Shown in pieces: positions 1-11,463 of a stretch of DNA of 64,000 nt. The DNA lies in the NCBI RefSeq assembly GCF_040115645.1, contig NC_089553.1, forward strand, positions 620,001-684,000. Reading direction: 5' to 3'. The notes beneath the pieces were generated by a model, which had not been told where the DNA came from, searched no databases, and worked only from the letters and a program-made list of their open reading frames with translations. The stretch comes from Euwallacea fornicatus. Its lineage: Eukaryota; Arthropoda; Insecta; Coleoptera; Curculionidae. A program made the position numbers and the translations under genes. Positions within the stretch are counted from its first letter, which is position 1. Every line of letters begins with the position of its first letter.

Positions 1-110
1 TATCTGGAAATGCGTGACATTTTGTATAATAGTATATCTGGTCAAATACGTTCACAATCATCTTACCTACTACCCTCTTTCGGATGTGTACCGGTAAACC
101 AAACACCCTG
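1..110. mobile_element. mariner-type terminus nested in the pogo-like right end
   Basis: The stretch ends with CCAAACACCCTG followed by TA (111-112), the right tip seen on the many mariner-type elements of this window. The left end is outside the window, so family and length are unknown. It sits at the same place in the pogo-like sequence as the mariner inserted in the second copy (ending at 46023), yet its sequence differs from that insert. Confidence 0.55.
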
Positions 111-235
111 TATATATGTATTAAATGTGTCTTTAATAAATCGTTTATTATTTAAATCACGTCCGCTAACGTAAACATTTCTACAATGTGAACCACAGTT
201 GATTTGAATTAGTTTACATTATCGAGCGTCTGCTG
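1..235. mobile_element. pogo-like element, right end (truncated by window edge)
   Basis: Positions 212-235 read, in reverse complement, as a terminal repeat of the form CAGCAGACGCTCGATAATG, followed by TA at 236-237. This matches the left terminus of the pogo-like element at 42933. Positions 113-185 are also homologous to 46026-46095 of that element (shared TTTAAATCACGTC and CTAACGTAAA blocks). Bases 1-110 are a foreign insert, described separately. Only non-coding right-end sequence is visible; any transposase would lie outside the window. Confidence 0.65.
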
Positions 236-338
236 TATTTAAATGAGATATTCTCCCTTGTAGACCATGTTATATGTTTTATCTATACACTGGTTATGTT
301 TCGATTTATTAATAGCTTTTCGGCAGAGATTTTATTCT

Positions 339-359
339 ATATATATATATATATATATA
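339..359. repeat. (TA)n microsatellite
   Basis: An uninterrupted alternating TA tract of about 10 units. The flanking 236-422 is otherwise unremarkable unique sequence. Confidence 0.9.
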
Positions 360-422
360 GACTCCTACAATATCACAAATTATTAAAATCCGTAAAGGTA
401 CGTTTTCTCTGACCATTAAGTT

Positions 423-1983
423 AAGTCAGTTACGAAAGTATTCGAACGGAATTAAGTTTGAAAGTAAAATCCTTTATTATTCATATATATCATAAAAAAA
501 TAAAATATGCTATATTTTAAGAAAGTACATTAATTTTTATTAAATTAAATAAACATAAAATTAAAAATATTTAGATACAACCAATATAAATAATAATGTT
601 TCTACACAAATGATAAAATGAAATCCATAAAAGTATTCGAACATAATAAAAGTAAATAGATTTTCAAAGTTTTAATATTTGATTGGGCCCCTTTTTGCCT
701 CGATTACCGCTTGTAGACGTCGTGGCATGGAATATACAAAATTTTGTGTCACTTCAGCACCAATAGAATTCCAGAACTCCCAAATATACTGGACTAAACT
801 GTCCTTAGAGGTGATCGGGTCGGTTTTTAGTCTTTTTTCGACTTCATCTAACAAATATTCGATGAGATTTATATCTGAGCTTTGTGGTAGAGTTGGTGAT
901 AAATCAACCAAGGTTTCATTACCTGGGCTGTGTGCTTTGGATCATTTTCCTATTGAAACCAATAATCTCTTGGCAAACCCAACTTTTTAAATTTTATTTA
1001 AAATTACTTTATAATATTTGCAAATATTTCACTTTATCCATAATTCCATCTGTGGAGACCAGGTTTTCAACCCCATTTACCGCCATGCACCCCCACGTTT
1101 AACAGTTGCAAGTAAGTTTTTAGAATCCAGTTCTGTATTCTTTTTCCTTCACACTTTTTGGAGTGCATCACTGCCAAAAACATTGTAGTTGCTTTCATCA
1201 GAGAAAAGTACTTTATCCCAAAATGTATTGTCTTTAGTTATGTGTTGTTTTGCAAAGTTGAGATGTTTTTTTCGGTTTTTATGGCTAATATAATGCTTCT
1301 TTCTAGGAACTCGACCACGTATATCGTTACTTCTTAGGAAACGTCTGCATAATTCAGGATTTACTTCCTTTCTAAATTGGCTTAAAACATATCCTATTAA
1401 TTTTGATGCAGAAATAAAAGAATTTTTTACATTTTCTCATAAAATCATAGACTTTCACATTTTATCAATTTTTTTTATTTTCCTGATAGACGTTTATTGA
1501 TGATATTTCTGTGTGTTATTTATTTTGTTTTATTTATGAGATAGTTGATTTTCTTCTATTTAACAAACGAGCAATTTCTGCATATTTTTTATCTTCGTTG
1601 TACCATTTTAGTGTTAACTCTCGTTCGCGAAATGTTGTTTCACTTTTTTTCTTTATCATTTTTATAAACAATAATCTATGGTGATAAAGGATGTTTAGCT
1701 ATTAATTTTACAACGTTGACTAACAAATGTTTTTTCATTTTGGTGAAAATATTATTTACAGTTCGTATCTTTTTTCCTTTTCGAAGTGTTAGAAGACTTT
1801 GGTGGATCAATATAAAGAAGATTTCAAATACCTTTTAGACAGGATGGTATTTATTATTTTTTTTACTAGCTATTTATCTATATAGATCCTCTTCTTGATA
1901 ATATTGTAGAATTTACCATATGTTAAGTAAATAGCAATATTACATTCTTATTTGTTTCGTTCGAATGCTTTCGTGACTGACTG
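423..1983. mobile_element. Tc1-like element, decayed
   Basis: The left end (423-448) and the reverse complement of the right end (1958-1983) share AGTCAGT, then ACGAAAG, then ATTCGAACG, giving inverted repeats of about 26 bp. TA follows the right end at 1984-1985. The body contains Tc1-like transposase remains on the minus strand. The length of about 1.56 kb fits a full Tc1-like element. Confidence 0.85.
672..1659 (-). pseudogene. Tc1-like transposase (DD34E) pseudogene
   Basis: This is the cut-and-paste transposase of the enclosing Tc1-like element, in pieces on the minus strand. An N-terminal helix-turn-helix part is readable around 1560-1650 (ELTLKWYNEDKKYAEIARLL). The first catalytic Asp block lies around 1150-1230 (WDKVLFSDESNYNVFGSD). 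The C-terminal block at 672-911 holds the glutamate motif as INLIEYLLDEVEKRL and ends GPIKY, a typical Tc1-like ending. The blocks are separated by stops and frame changes, and the segment between the first Asp and the Glu is badly eroded, so it cannot be active. The start at 1659 is the ATG just upstream of the HTH block. Confidence 0.85.
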
Positions 1984-2422
1984 TAATTTCTAAAGGAACC
2001 CACTATTGACCTATTCAGGCGGCTTTTGCAAATTGTACTCAAGAACAGACATCTACCGTATGAGTTTTTACAATTATTAACTCCAGATCTCGGTACCAGT
2101 AAATGGTCCCTCCCGCCTTCTTATCGATAAGTTTTGAAAATTGACTCAAGTAGACTTCACTTCTCAACAAACATTCGTACCGTGACCCATCGCGACTGGT
2201 CACTCATAACACTTTACCACACTTACTTAATTATTTTAAGGTACATTATCTTATAATGATTAAGAAAACCCTGTATTTAGAATCACTATTTTCAATAACT
2301 AATAATTAATAAATAATGTTAACCGACATTGTGAGGTAATTGGACAACTAACAATATTTCGTTTTTTGACTTGAACAAACAAAAACAACAAACCATGTGG
2401 TTAAGAAAAGGTTCTTTTATAA
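1984..2422. other. unique AT-rich sequence, no feature seen
   Basis: No ORF of note, no repeat terminus and no recognisable fragment were found on either strand. Confidence 0.6.
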
Positions 2423-2895
2423 AATACTTTTTTAGTTTCTATGCACTTGGAGTTTGAATGAGTGCAAGAAAGAAGTAATTAGGCGATTTGTAAGTGCGAG
2501 GGCGATAAGCTACCATTACCCTCTCCATTGTCAATGATCGGCTAATGTCGTCGGCTCGCAAGCAGTACGCTTTAATCCCGAGGATGGACGTAGTTCTACG
2601 TGATTTTGGAGGACGTCACTTACGCGCATTGATGCAAATTTGAATGCGTTCTTCGATTACAAATTCAATTTTAATGTAGCGTTACCTCCACAAACACCAC
2701 TGTAGAAATAGTATTTTTAGAACGCATCAATTGAAAAACAAGCACGTTTTGTGACATGATCCATCCTCGGATTAAGGTGTACCGCTTACGAGTCAACGGC
2801 GGACACCTATCTCCCTCGCACTTATCAATCGCCCAATTGCCTCTCGCTTGCGCTCACTAAAACTCCATGTGCATAGCAACGAAAAAGTTACTGTA
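2423..2895. repeat. foldback (inverted-repeat) element
   Basis: The left arm (about 2423-2600) reappears in reverse complement at about 2745-2895. Shared blocks include CTATGCAC, GGCGAT, AAGTGCGAGGG and CCGAGGATGGA, at roughly 75-85 % similarity by eye. The central 2600-2745 is less clearly paired. No transposase remnant is visible. It is probably a non-autonomous foldback or MITE; the family is not recognised, and no clean target duplication could be fixed because the outer 20 bp of each arm have drifted. Confidence 0.65.
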
Positions 2896-5043
2896 TACCT
2901 TTTTCGTTAATTCGTTATTTAAAAGAATAGTTCCTTTGAATCTGCCATTATAATGACGACGAGGTCGCTACATTATTTTATTTCTAGGCTTTTGAATAAT
3001 CCTGTGTAGTTTTCCGTCATTTTATTCCAATTACTACAAGTCTGTGGTAATTACTTCATTGCCCTCTTGTAATACAATACCCGAACAAAAGTTGGGACTT
3101 TGCAACTCCAAGCTTTAGTGTAAACTTCAATAAATAAATTAGACTTCTTGCTTAGAAGGTGAACTGCAATTTGCAGCCAAGAATGCAAAGTGAAAGTTTC
3201 AGTTATTTTAATTTTTCAGTTAGCAGCCTTTCCTCATTAGTATCGATTTAGCTTTAGGCGAGCTTTATGTCGTTTACTTTTCTCTCTTGTGCAGGATAAA
3301 TCCAGTGAAGGGATCTCGGAGTTACGAAGTCGGTAAATGGGGAAAGAATTGCAGCTGTAACGTGCCAATTTAAATTTACTTGTTTTTTTTTGTGAAAAAA
3401 TTCATGGCTTGAATATTGGAAAACGAAGGAGAAATTCATTTAAATTCAAAATATTAGGCCCACAGTTTCTAGAGTGTCAAAGGGGGCAGGGTTGCTGCAT
3501 AGAGCGGTGGTTCTACGTTTTTCAGACGAAAGGGAGGAAAGATGTTAACGAACGAGGCATTTCAGGATGTGACCTTTTACTATTTATAATTTTGGTACTC
3601 TATCTTAGTTATCGTTCCATTTTGCGCATCAGCTGACGTGACGTAGGGAGTTCGCGTCCCTCTATTTCTACATTGGGGTGCTGATTGTTTGAGCTGTAGT
3701 TAAATACTCGGGAGGACCGTTACTCATTTTCCCACTCTGATTTATTTATGCATTTTCACACTTCGTCATTTACTTTAGTTATTTATATTATATTTGTTGA
3801 GGGGACACCAATCACTTTAGGAGACAGTAACTAATAATTGAAGCGTCATAACGAGGGTATGATTTACGTTTCGACGCATGTGTCGGGCGTTTATAATTAT
3901 TTTGACTGGCGATGATGAATGATTGACTAGCTCTGGAATGCTCGAAGTGAGGAGAACTTAAACTTTCGGGAAGTAATTCTGCAATTTTCTTCTAAGAGGT
4001 ATTGAGGTGTAAGTTGAACATATTTTCTGCTATTTAATTGGATACTTCTTGTGCTCCCGGACTATAATAGCCAGAAAACCGAATCTTATACTTATGCAGC
4101 AGTGAGAAAGTTGTACTGACGTTTGAGGAAGACTGAAATATAGGTCGAAACGTCGGCGTTTGACTGAGATTTACTATCTTAAATTCGATAAATCGCAGCT
4201 GGTTAAGTGCAAAATGAACGAACACGCGATCCATCCCCATCCATAGCTAGATTCTTCATAAAACTTGGCATATTCTAGATTGAAAATTTTATTACCACTT
4301 TCCACCCACGATTCATGGAATCTTCCCTCTCTAGTAAAGGTGTTTCGATAAATAATTATAGCAATAATTGGTAGATTGACTAATAATACGTATATATGTG
4401 TTAACGTCTTAGATAAGATAAAATTTTACTTCGATTAGTCTGAAAAAAGTTAGTAATATTATTATTAATTTAGTTGAAAATTTAGTCGCTTGCCTATGGT
4501 ACATATTGGCTTATTTCCTTATTCGACGATGGTACAGGTGTCTCTATAGTGCAATATCGCTGGTAGTTCGTTGACTTAAAAAGCGATAAAAGTGTTGTGA
4601 TTCCTTGTATTACTCATTGTCTCTCTACTAACATTGTAAGAGGAGGTAAGTCGGCCTTCTCAGAACTTTGAACAATAAATGGTAAAACTGTAATATTCTG
4701 AAACAAACTCTCAACTATCTCTATTATACTATTATATCTCTATTATCTCCATTATATACCGAAAATGAACGAAGGCTTGAATCGTACAAAAGGGCTTACG
4801 ATACCCTAAACAACCAATTTGTTATTCAATTCGGTCGTGCAGAATTCTTTTGTGAATTTAAATGAACAGAATCACTGCACGCCTTTATGACTTGGCTTGG
4901 AAATTTCTAAATCCCAAGCCAGAAACTGTTTATTTTAGAATACGTAGAACCTACTTTGCTGTGTTTTGTGATTTGACGTTAAATTACGCAATCTCATGTT
5001 TATAGCAGGATTTTTGTCTAGCTTATAGATTATTTTGTTTCAG
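2896..5043. other. unique sequence with no gene recognised
   Basis: Apart from the small hairpin at 4118-4154 there is no repeat or TE terminus. Short open frames at 3254-3439, 3409-3636 and 4034-4240 (61-75 codons) have no recognisable motif and are no longer than chance allows. The stretch is less AT-rich than its surroundings in places and could be intronic or intergenic host DNA. Confidence 0.5.
4118..4154. repeat. short hairpin motif (GACGT...ACGTC with inner GAC/GTC stem)
   Basis: GACGT at 4118-4122 pairs with ACGTC at 4150-4154, and an inner GACT pairs with AGGTC around the loop. The block TTGAGGAAGACTG followed by GGTCGAAACGTCG resembles short dyad motifs common in animal repeats. 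A related TGAGGAAGACC block occurs at 36058 but lacks the closing half. Confidence 0.4.
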
Positions 5044-5093
5044 GCAGGATGAATCACGAACACATTTAATAAACGTTTCCGAAGACAACAATG
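5044..5093 (+). other. candidate internal host exon (50 bp)
   Basis: A polypyrimidine-rich acceptor (TTATTTTGTTTCAG, ending 5043) precedes 50 bp that end AACAATG, directly followed by a near-consensus donor GTAAGT at 5094. Exactly one of the three frames is open (starting QDESRTH, ending EDNN); the other two contain stops. The sequence belongs to no TE seen here. The product is unknown. It could be a real small exon of a gene whose other exons lie outside the window, a UTR exon, or a chance pairing of splice-like sites. Confidence 0.3.
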
Positions 5094-5585
5094 GTAAGTT
5101 TTCACAACATTTTGGACTGAATGTGTACAATTTCCTTAAAAGGGTTTTGATGAAACAGGCCCTTTAAGGTAAATGCTACGTTTTTCGGGTTATTACTTGA
5201 CGAAATTGTCTGCATCCTCTTTCAATAAAACATTTTTTGGGTGAAACGTGGTACAAGACAACCTCTTCGCTCTACGTTTTCTCCTGAATGATTTACTAGA
5301 GCTTTTCTTTGGCTTTAGCCAAGTCCGTGTCGTAAAGTAATATGGTGACTTTACATTACCGGTCGTATTATATTCATAAAATTGGAGCTGAGCTTTTCAT
5401 TTTGAATTAAAATGTTTTATTGGAAACTCTTATCTCGTTCAAGCGAATATTTCCAAGTAGGATATTTGATGCATCCGGAAAACTTAGACTTATGCCATCG
5501 AGTAGGATTACTATAGGGACTTTCTTTAGTTGGCGAAAAATGGTCTAATTGGCTCCATATGCTTTCACCACGTTACGGACCTAAA
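5094..5585. other. unique sequence between candidate exon and foldback repeat
   Basis: If the exon at 5044-5093 is real this would be the start of its downstream intron. No coding or repeat feature was seen. Confidence 0.4.
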
Positions 5586-6204
5586 TAGTATCGGTGACGT
5601 AACACTTTAACTCACCAAAAATGAATGGTTTCTTCTTTGAAAAAATGACTTTTTCGGTCATGTAATACGTGATTCTTTTAAAACATTGCGGATTTTTTAA
5701 CCTATTTTCATATCAATATCTGTAAGCTTGCGGGACCATGAAACGAATAAGGGTACTGGTTGAGGTAAAATAAACCAAAAAAGAGTAGGAAAATATAACA
5801 AATAATATAATAAAACCTAATCTAATCTAACCTAACTTAACCATAGCCAAACCCACCATACGTATTTTAACTGTTTTTCAATTTTGTTAAATGTTTGTTT
5901 TTATTTGGGTAAGAATAGTTCGGTTGGGTTAGATTAGGTTTTGTTGGGATTGGCTACGGTTAAGTTAGGTTAGGTTTCATTGTATTATTCATTACACTTT
6001 TCAACTGTTTTTTTGTTTCATTTTGCCCCACTTAACCCCTATTTACTCCGCGGTCCGCGGAAAGCTTGCAGATATTAATATGGAAAATAAGTTAAAAAAA
6101 TCCACAAGTTTTGTAAAGAATCACATATTACAATATTAAAGAAATAATTTTTTCAAAGAAGAAAACATTAATTTTTAGTAGGTTAAACTGATGTGGTATT
6201 ATAG
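5586..6204. repeat. foldback element with TTAGG-like inner segment
   Basis: Left arm (5586 to about 5855) and right arm (about 5930-6204) are inverted copies, sharing TTTCTTCTTTGAAAAAAT, GTGATTCTTT, AAGCTTGC and the inner block AACCTAATCTAATCTAACC, at about 75-80 % by eye. The inner 5815-5850 and 5930-5990 hold degenerate CCTAA/TTAGG-like units, the insect telomere-type pentamer. No transposase was seen. A non-autonomous MITE of unknown superfamily is likely. Confidence 0.7.
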
Positions 6205-8903
6205 AATCCAATAGAAAAGCGGCTACAAAGTAACAGAGATACGTTGACACAATCGGCTCAAAGAATTCAAGTATCTAAAAAACTGGTATAATTTCGTCGT
6301 TTTAACAAATTGCTATGAGGTTATAGGTAGCATTTCAAAGCGCAAAAATGGTAATTTTAAAGAAAGCGTAATCTATTAATACCCTCGTGTAGTATCAATG
6401 CGCGTAAGATAATAGTTTGTATCAGATTGTTGTTATTGTGACAAAAATTCGCTCTTTATAGACGTCTACATATCCCAGGACCGAGTTTAACAGAACCAAG
6501 TTTAAACACCCATCCACTCCTCGTAAGTGTGTTAGTCTCTGGTCAAAGAAATCTAGAACTTTGTGAGCGTGAATCTTGCAACCATCCAGTAAAAATTATG
6601 TAATGTGAAACATAGAAATTGAAGAAATGCTTTATCAGCAACACAAATGATTCTAACGGTAAGATTTCCGATTCTTTTAATACTGTTTATATGTATGATT
6701 TATGCCGTCTGTAGCAATTTAAAGCTGTAAGCAAATCGAAATTTTAGTACTCATTCAATTGCAATCGAAATGAAAACATTTCTAGACTTCGACATTTGTG
6801 TTATTACCATGATGGTTACTAGGATGTACCAACATATTCTAAAAAAATAAGCCCCATAGATTTTTAGAAAAGAATAGACACATCACCTTCTTTGGATATT
6901 TTAATCTGGAAACTGGCAGTATTATCATTAGCTGATTAGCGTGTGGAAAATTCACTTTTCACATAAGCACGTCAGTATGCCCATGCGGAAAATAACATTC
7001 TCTTCAGGGACATTTGCATCGTGCATACAAGGAAACATTTTGCATCGTATTTAAATGCTCTATAAAAAAGGGCATTAACAATGTGCTAGTTCGCATTTCT
7101 GCAATATAGAAAGATTTCTTGTACTATTGAAGGAAAATTTTCCAAGCTTCAAGATTATACTATATGAGCATTACGTCGCGCATATTTGTGTTTATTTAAC
7201 TGATCTCTTATAGTTTAAAAGATTCCCAGACATTTTTGCAAATTTATAGCGTTCTGTATAGCATAAAATTTAATTCCAATTTAATTGAGCCAGTTTCGAA
7301 TGATCTGCATTTGTATGTTGTCACTATTGAATTTTTCTTTAATTTTTAATTTAATATTTTCATATAAAGTATGACCGCCATGAATTTTTAGCACAACTCT
7401 GTATAAAAATTACGGAGAATTGTTCCAATAAATTTCAATAACAAAACTGTTTCTCTACTTTTCGCCGCAACGAATTTATCAATTATTTTTCTTTTAGCAG
7501 AAAAAAAATCGAAAATAAATATTCATATATACGAATATTATTTGCCAGTTGAAATCAATTTTGTATACAGGACGATTAAGTCTATAAATCAATTTTCGCA
7601 GAGTTATTGATAATTTTGAATTGTTGCTTCATTCTTTGCCCATAGTGTATATGTCACGATCATTTCATCCGTAAAATAACTGAATTGTTATTTTCAAAAG
7701 CCCACATTCTTAAATAAATACGATTTATAAGCGTAAGTAAATTTAAATTGAATAGAACATTTCTCACAATTATAAAAAATATACAGCGTGTTTCATTGAA
7801 ATGTTGAATTTTATTTGCCTTCACTGAAATTGCGATGTTCTTTCATTGAATAACATTTTTTGACTATGCCGCAAAAATTCTGTAATTTTTATAGTTAAAC
7901 ATTTTTGCAAACTCTTATAAAACTTTGCCAGTAACAAGCTAAACATGAAAACTTACCCAGCATCACCCAGTGTCTTACCCAGTGCCTCTAGATTACACTC
8001 ATACATAGATATGTACATTGTTGTATGTGTATGTTCCATGATAATCTGGGTGCATCGTTGCATTTGCGCTGATATTAGATGGTATTTTGCAATTATATAT
8101 TGATCACTACTATGAAATATAAATGATTATTGAACTTGGATAATGCCATATAAAGTTTAGATTAGTTTTCAGTGGATTTGAGTTGACACAGATGGCAACA
8201 ACAACGAAGGGACTGCAACAGCAAAATAACGTTGTCTCAAACTGCAATTATAAGTTCACGGCGATAACTCCATTTCTATCGCTTAGAAGTTTTCCAATTA
8301 TATACATATTTAAAAAGTAAATACAAATTTTCAGTTTCTCCAAATTTATTTAATCAGTCACTGGTTAAATAACGTTTTAAACTAGAAATTTCGCGAGTTT
8401 GCCTTTTCTAATAATTATGATCCGAGTCCTGCATGTAGTGCAACTTTGCAGTTTATCCAGAAACTCCATGCTTCGACGAGCTTTTCTAGCAAGTTTTCCA
8501 TTTCAACTGCCTTTTTATTAATATATTATTTATTCGGGCTAAAACTAATACTTCAGGATAGTTCGTTGAAACGAAATTCACAATGAATCCATTGGATTGA
8601 AATACTGATTAAGATTAAAACAAACAAGACCTTTCCGTTGGATTTACCACTTCATCCATATAAAGTAGCCCTTGAGGTGCTTAAAACACGGTTAATGCCC
8701 CTGGGATGTTTTGAATTATTACTGAATAAACAATTTTCGATTAGGAATTTGTGTGTCTGTTTGGATAAAACTGAGACCTCTCTTGTCTCGAATGTTACCT
8801 TGCCAAAAATAGACTGTATAACTGCTTTTGAAAAACTTGCGAATATATAATACTTATAAGTTGCATAAAGTAATAATATAACAAAATCACAAAATGAAAC
8901 ATA
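6205..8903. other. 2.7 kb unique AT-rich sequence
   Basis: No recognisable gene. A lone mariner-like tip (TATACAGCGTGTTTC) starts at 7784 without a partner. The frame at 8638-8850 (70 codons, also open on the other strand) shows no motif. Likely intronic or intergenic host DNA. Confidence 0.5.
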
Positions 8904-9226
8904 CAAGGTGTCCATCAAACAAACGGCAACAATTCAAGGGGTTATTACCCGGACTATTCCAAGAATGTTTTGTTCTTTGATGATTTTAAAATGCCTCTTT
9001 GTTTCGAAGATACAGGGTGAGAAAATTTTTCGGCAATAGCAATATTTTATTACTAAATATTACACGTAAAACATTTTAACCCACACGAACTGTTGAAAAT
9101 GACTTTCTCGCTCAATATCTTCGGACCATAGAGGCTATCGAAAAATCATCAAAGAGTAAAATATTCTTAGAATAGTCTAGACGATAATCCCTTGAGTTTT
9201 TGCCGTCTGTTTAATGGGCACCCTTT
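8904..9226. mobile_element. mariner-type MITE, 323 bp
   Basis: The left end CAAGGTGTCCATCAAACA matches the reverse complement of the right end (AAAGGGTGCCCATTAAACA), with the inverted arms about 110 bp long and TA on both sides. Inside the left arm, 109 bp from the tip, a second tip-like motif ATACAGGGTGAG occurs at 9013. No coding content. It moves only if a related transposase acts on its ends. Confidence 0.85.
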
Positions 9227-10038
9227 ACAACCTTTCTTCAAGTTGAATTGCATTGGGTGAGCTCATTAGCTAGTCACTGGTGAATTTAATAGTGGTGACC
9301 CTCGACACAATACGCAACTCGCTATGCCACTGCGAGCAATAAGAATCTGCAACTAAAGCTTCTAATGCAATATACAGTAGTATATACAGTAGAATTCGAC
9401 TATAACGAACCTTCAAGGGATTTTGCCTGTCGTTTGTTACATGCGGAAGTTCGTTATAAGCAACTGAGGAAAAGGTCTTGTTGATTCAAAAATTCTCTTT
9501 TAATTAAGTGCCAAATTATACACTTTTTCCTTGCAGTATTTTCATGTATTTTGCGAACCTGCTGCCTTCAAACTTATTAAATTACATCAACAATAAACTA
9601 ATAAGAAATAATTATTCGCGATTTTGAAAGTTTGTAATTTAATATTCAGACAACATCAGAATACAGCATAAGAGTTATCTGATGGCAAATTTTATGCTCT
9701 TTCAGACGATCTATCTGATTTGTTGTTATGTTGAATGCGATGGTCACAATTTTAATAAATATGAAGTGAAGTCGTTAAAAATCAAGATAATAATAAAAAC
9801 CAAATATCTATAAAACAGTTTAAAATCAGACCTTAGTTTATACGACTTTTTTAATTGGCAATTGGGTCTAGAATCATCCCTTCAAATATCATCCTCTACT
9901 CATAGAACACCCTGTATATTAAATGAAAACAACAAACAAAAGTTGGGAAAAAACAACAAAAATCTAAATAATATTGAAGTGTAGGTGGAAAAGAGGTCTG
10001 CAGTTTGACTCTGAACCTTCCAATCAACATCTCTTCGA

Positions 10039-10380
10039 TTATTGCAGAAGATCTGTTGCATTCAAAAAGTTTTCATTTTCTAGAAAAGTCATTTGTTCAT
10101 AATATGTTACGATCATTAAAGTAGAAAGGGCCTCTTGAGCTGTGAAGGTTAAAACTTCATCATTCCTGTCAACTTCCTCTTCATCACTCGAACTATTTTC
10201 GTATTGATCATTGGGAGTTATTTGAATAATGCCAATATCATTAAGAAATTCAGCAACTTGCACGTGTTCATCAATCATGTCACATTCATTTAAGTTAATT
10301 TCCTCAAAATCAGAAATGTGCTCGTTTTTGGCCCATTTGCTTAAATCCCCAGAATCATCTTCCGACGTTTCGTTTTAACC
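10039..10380 (-). pseudogene. pogo-type transposase, C-terminal remnant
   Basis: Minus-strand frame with the features of the acidic tail of pogo/Tigger transposases: an upstream SEDDSGDLSKWAKN block, then SSSDEEEVDRNDE, then an alanine-serine helix (TAQEALSTLMIV) where these proteins carry an EALxALxxL segment. The N-terminal CENP-B-like HTH and the DDE core are absent; the frame breaks close to the mariner-type insert that begins at 10429. It lies in the enclosing pogo-like element in the expected orientation relative to the ends. A host CENP-B-like gene is an unlikely alternative because pogo termini flank it. Confidence 0.6.
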
Positions 10381-10428
10381 GACCTCAAAGCTCGAGAAAA
10401 TAATAAATATCGTTTGTGTTGTAACATA

Positions 10429-11459
10429 CAAAGTGTCTCGTATTAATAGACTAATCCGCTAACCGGAGATACCTTATGCAAAGATAATTGGACTTTCCTG
10501 GTGGTAGTTTTCCTTTGGTGCTTTATACGTATTATACAGGGTGTTGAAGTTAATTTTTTTTTTAATTTTGTTAATAATTTTGGTGTGTTTTAACATATTT
10601 TAATGAAATTTTGCAGTGACGTATAGTTCGTCTAGACGCACATTCTCTATGATTTGAATTTTAAAAAATAGGAGAAACAATGGGGAAAATGGGGCAGCGT
10701 ATACACATTTTCCCCTAACTGTTTTTTGCCCACGTCAATAATCCATTGAGTTAGTTATTCAAATTAGCTCATCCTTTATCTAGATTTCTAGATTCTAGTA
10801 GAATTTTTATTTACAGCTTACGTTAGAAGATTTGTCACGTATTGTCCCCCAATACGTGACTTCCTTTTTTATTTACGTCGAGAACGTATCATGAAGACGA
10901 AATTTTACAAATTGTCCATAACAATCCGGATATTAGCACGAGAATGATTACATTTCAAAAGGAAAATTATGACATTAGTAAGTGCAACGTACACCAAGTA
11001 CTAAAACGGCAATCATGTATGTTTTTTGACTACGTTCTCGACTAAATAAAAAATGGAAGCCACGTATTGGAGGGAAATAAGCTGAAATATCTTCTAAAGT
11101 AAGCTGTAAATATAAATTTTACAATTCAAATAAAGGAACAACTACTTTCAATAATCAAACAAATGCACCATTTGCGAGAGATCTAAAAAAAAGTGAGGAG
11201 AAAAACATGTACACCAACCCCATTTTTCCCATTGTTTCTCCAAATTTTTTCTACAGAAAGCATAGAAAATGTGCGCCTAATCAAACTACACATTACTGCA
11301 AAATTTCATTAAAATATGTACAAAAGTTTTTTTTCCTAATTTCAACACTGTATAATGAGCATAAAAGGCCCAATGAAAGAGTGCTACAAGCAAAGTCTAA
11401 TCATTTTTCCATAAGGAATCTCTTGTTAACCGATTCGCTCACTAATACGACACACCCTG
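10429..11459. mobile_element. mariner-type element with long inverted repeats (copy 1)
   Basis: The tips CAAAGTGTCTCGTATTAATA (10429) and the reverse complement of ACACCCTG (11459) are flanked by TA. Inverted arms of more than 400 bp run to a short core at about 10885-11025. A second tip motif ATACAGGGTGTTGAAG lies 108 bp inside the left end (10537), with a mirrored counterpart near 11345. The core holds a transposase scrap. It is the same family as 12806-13905 and directly abuts the next element through TATA (11460-11463). Confidence 0.85.
10887..11021 (+). pseudogene. mariner-type transposase, second HTH scrap only
   Basis: Forty-five codons without a stop. The frame contains DEILQIVHNNPDISTRMI followed by ISKCNVHQVLKRQ. 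This is the middle of the paired DNA-binding region of mariner transposases, where a 'NPxxSTR...VHRVLKR' pattern is usual. No upstream ATG in frame and no catalytic residues remain. The scrap sits exactly at the centre of the two arms, so the element is an internal-deletion derivative. The 12806 copy keeps the same segment on the opposite strand. Confidence 0.65.
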
Positions 11460-11463
11460 TATA

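Noticed and set aside
4118..4154. Possible hammerhead ribozyme core (TTGAGGA ... GAAAC)
   Set aside because: The flanking GACGT/ACGTC pair the wrong strands for a hammerhead (stem I with stem III), the CTGATGA core is not intact and no cleavage-site strand is present.
4620..4650. TACTAAC branch-point-like sequence followed by AG and GTAAGT (recursive splice site)
   Set aside because: There is no pyrimidine tract before the AG and the implied exon would be only a few bases.
5815..5990. Internal telomere repeat array
   Set aside because: Only a few degenerate units that belong to the inner arms of a foldback repeat; too short and irregular for a telomeric tract.
8638..8918. Overlapping open frames on both strands (70 and 88 codons)
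   Set aside because: No motif in either, and no start or splice context worth noting.
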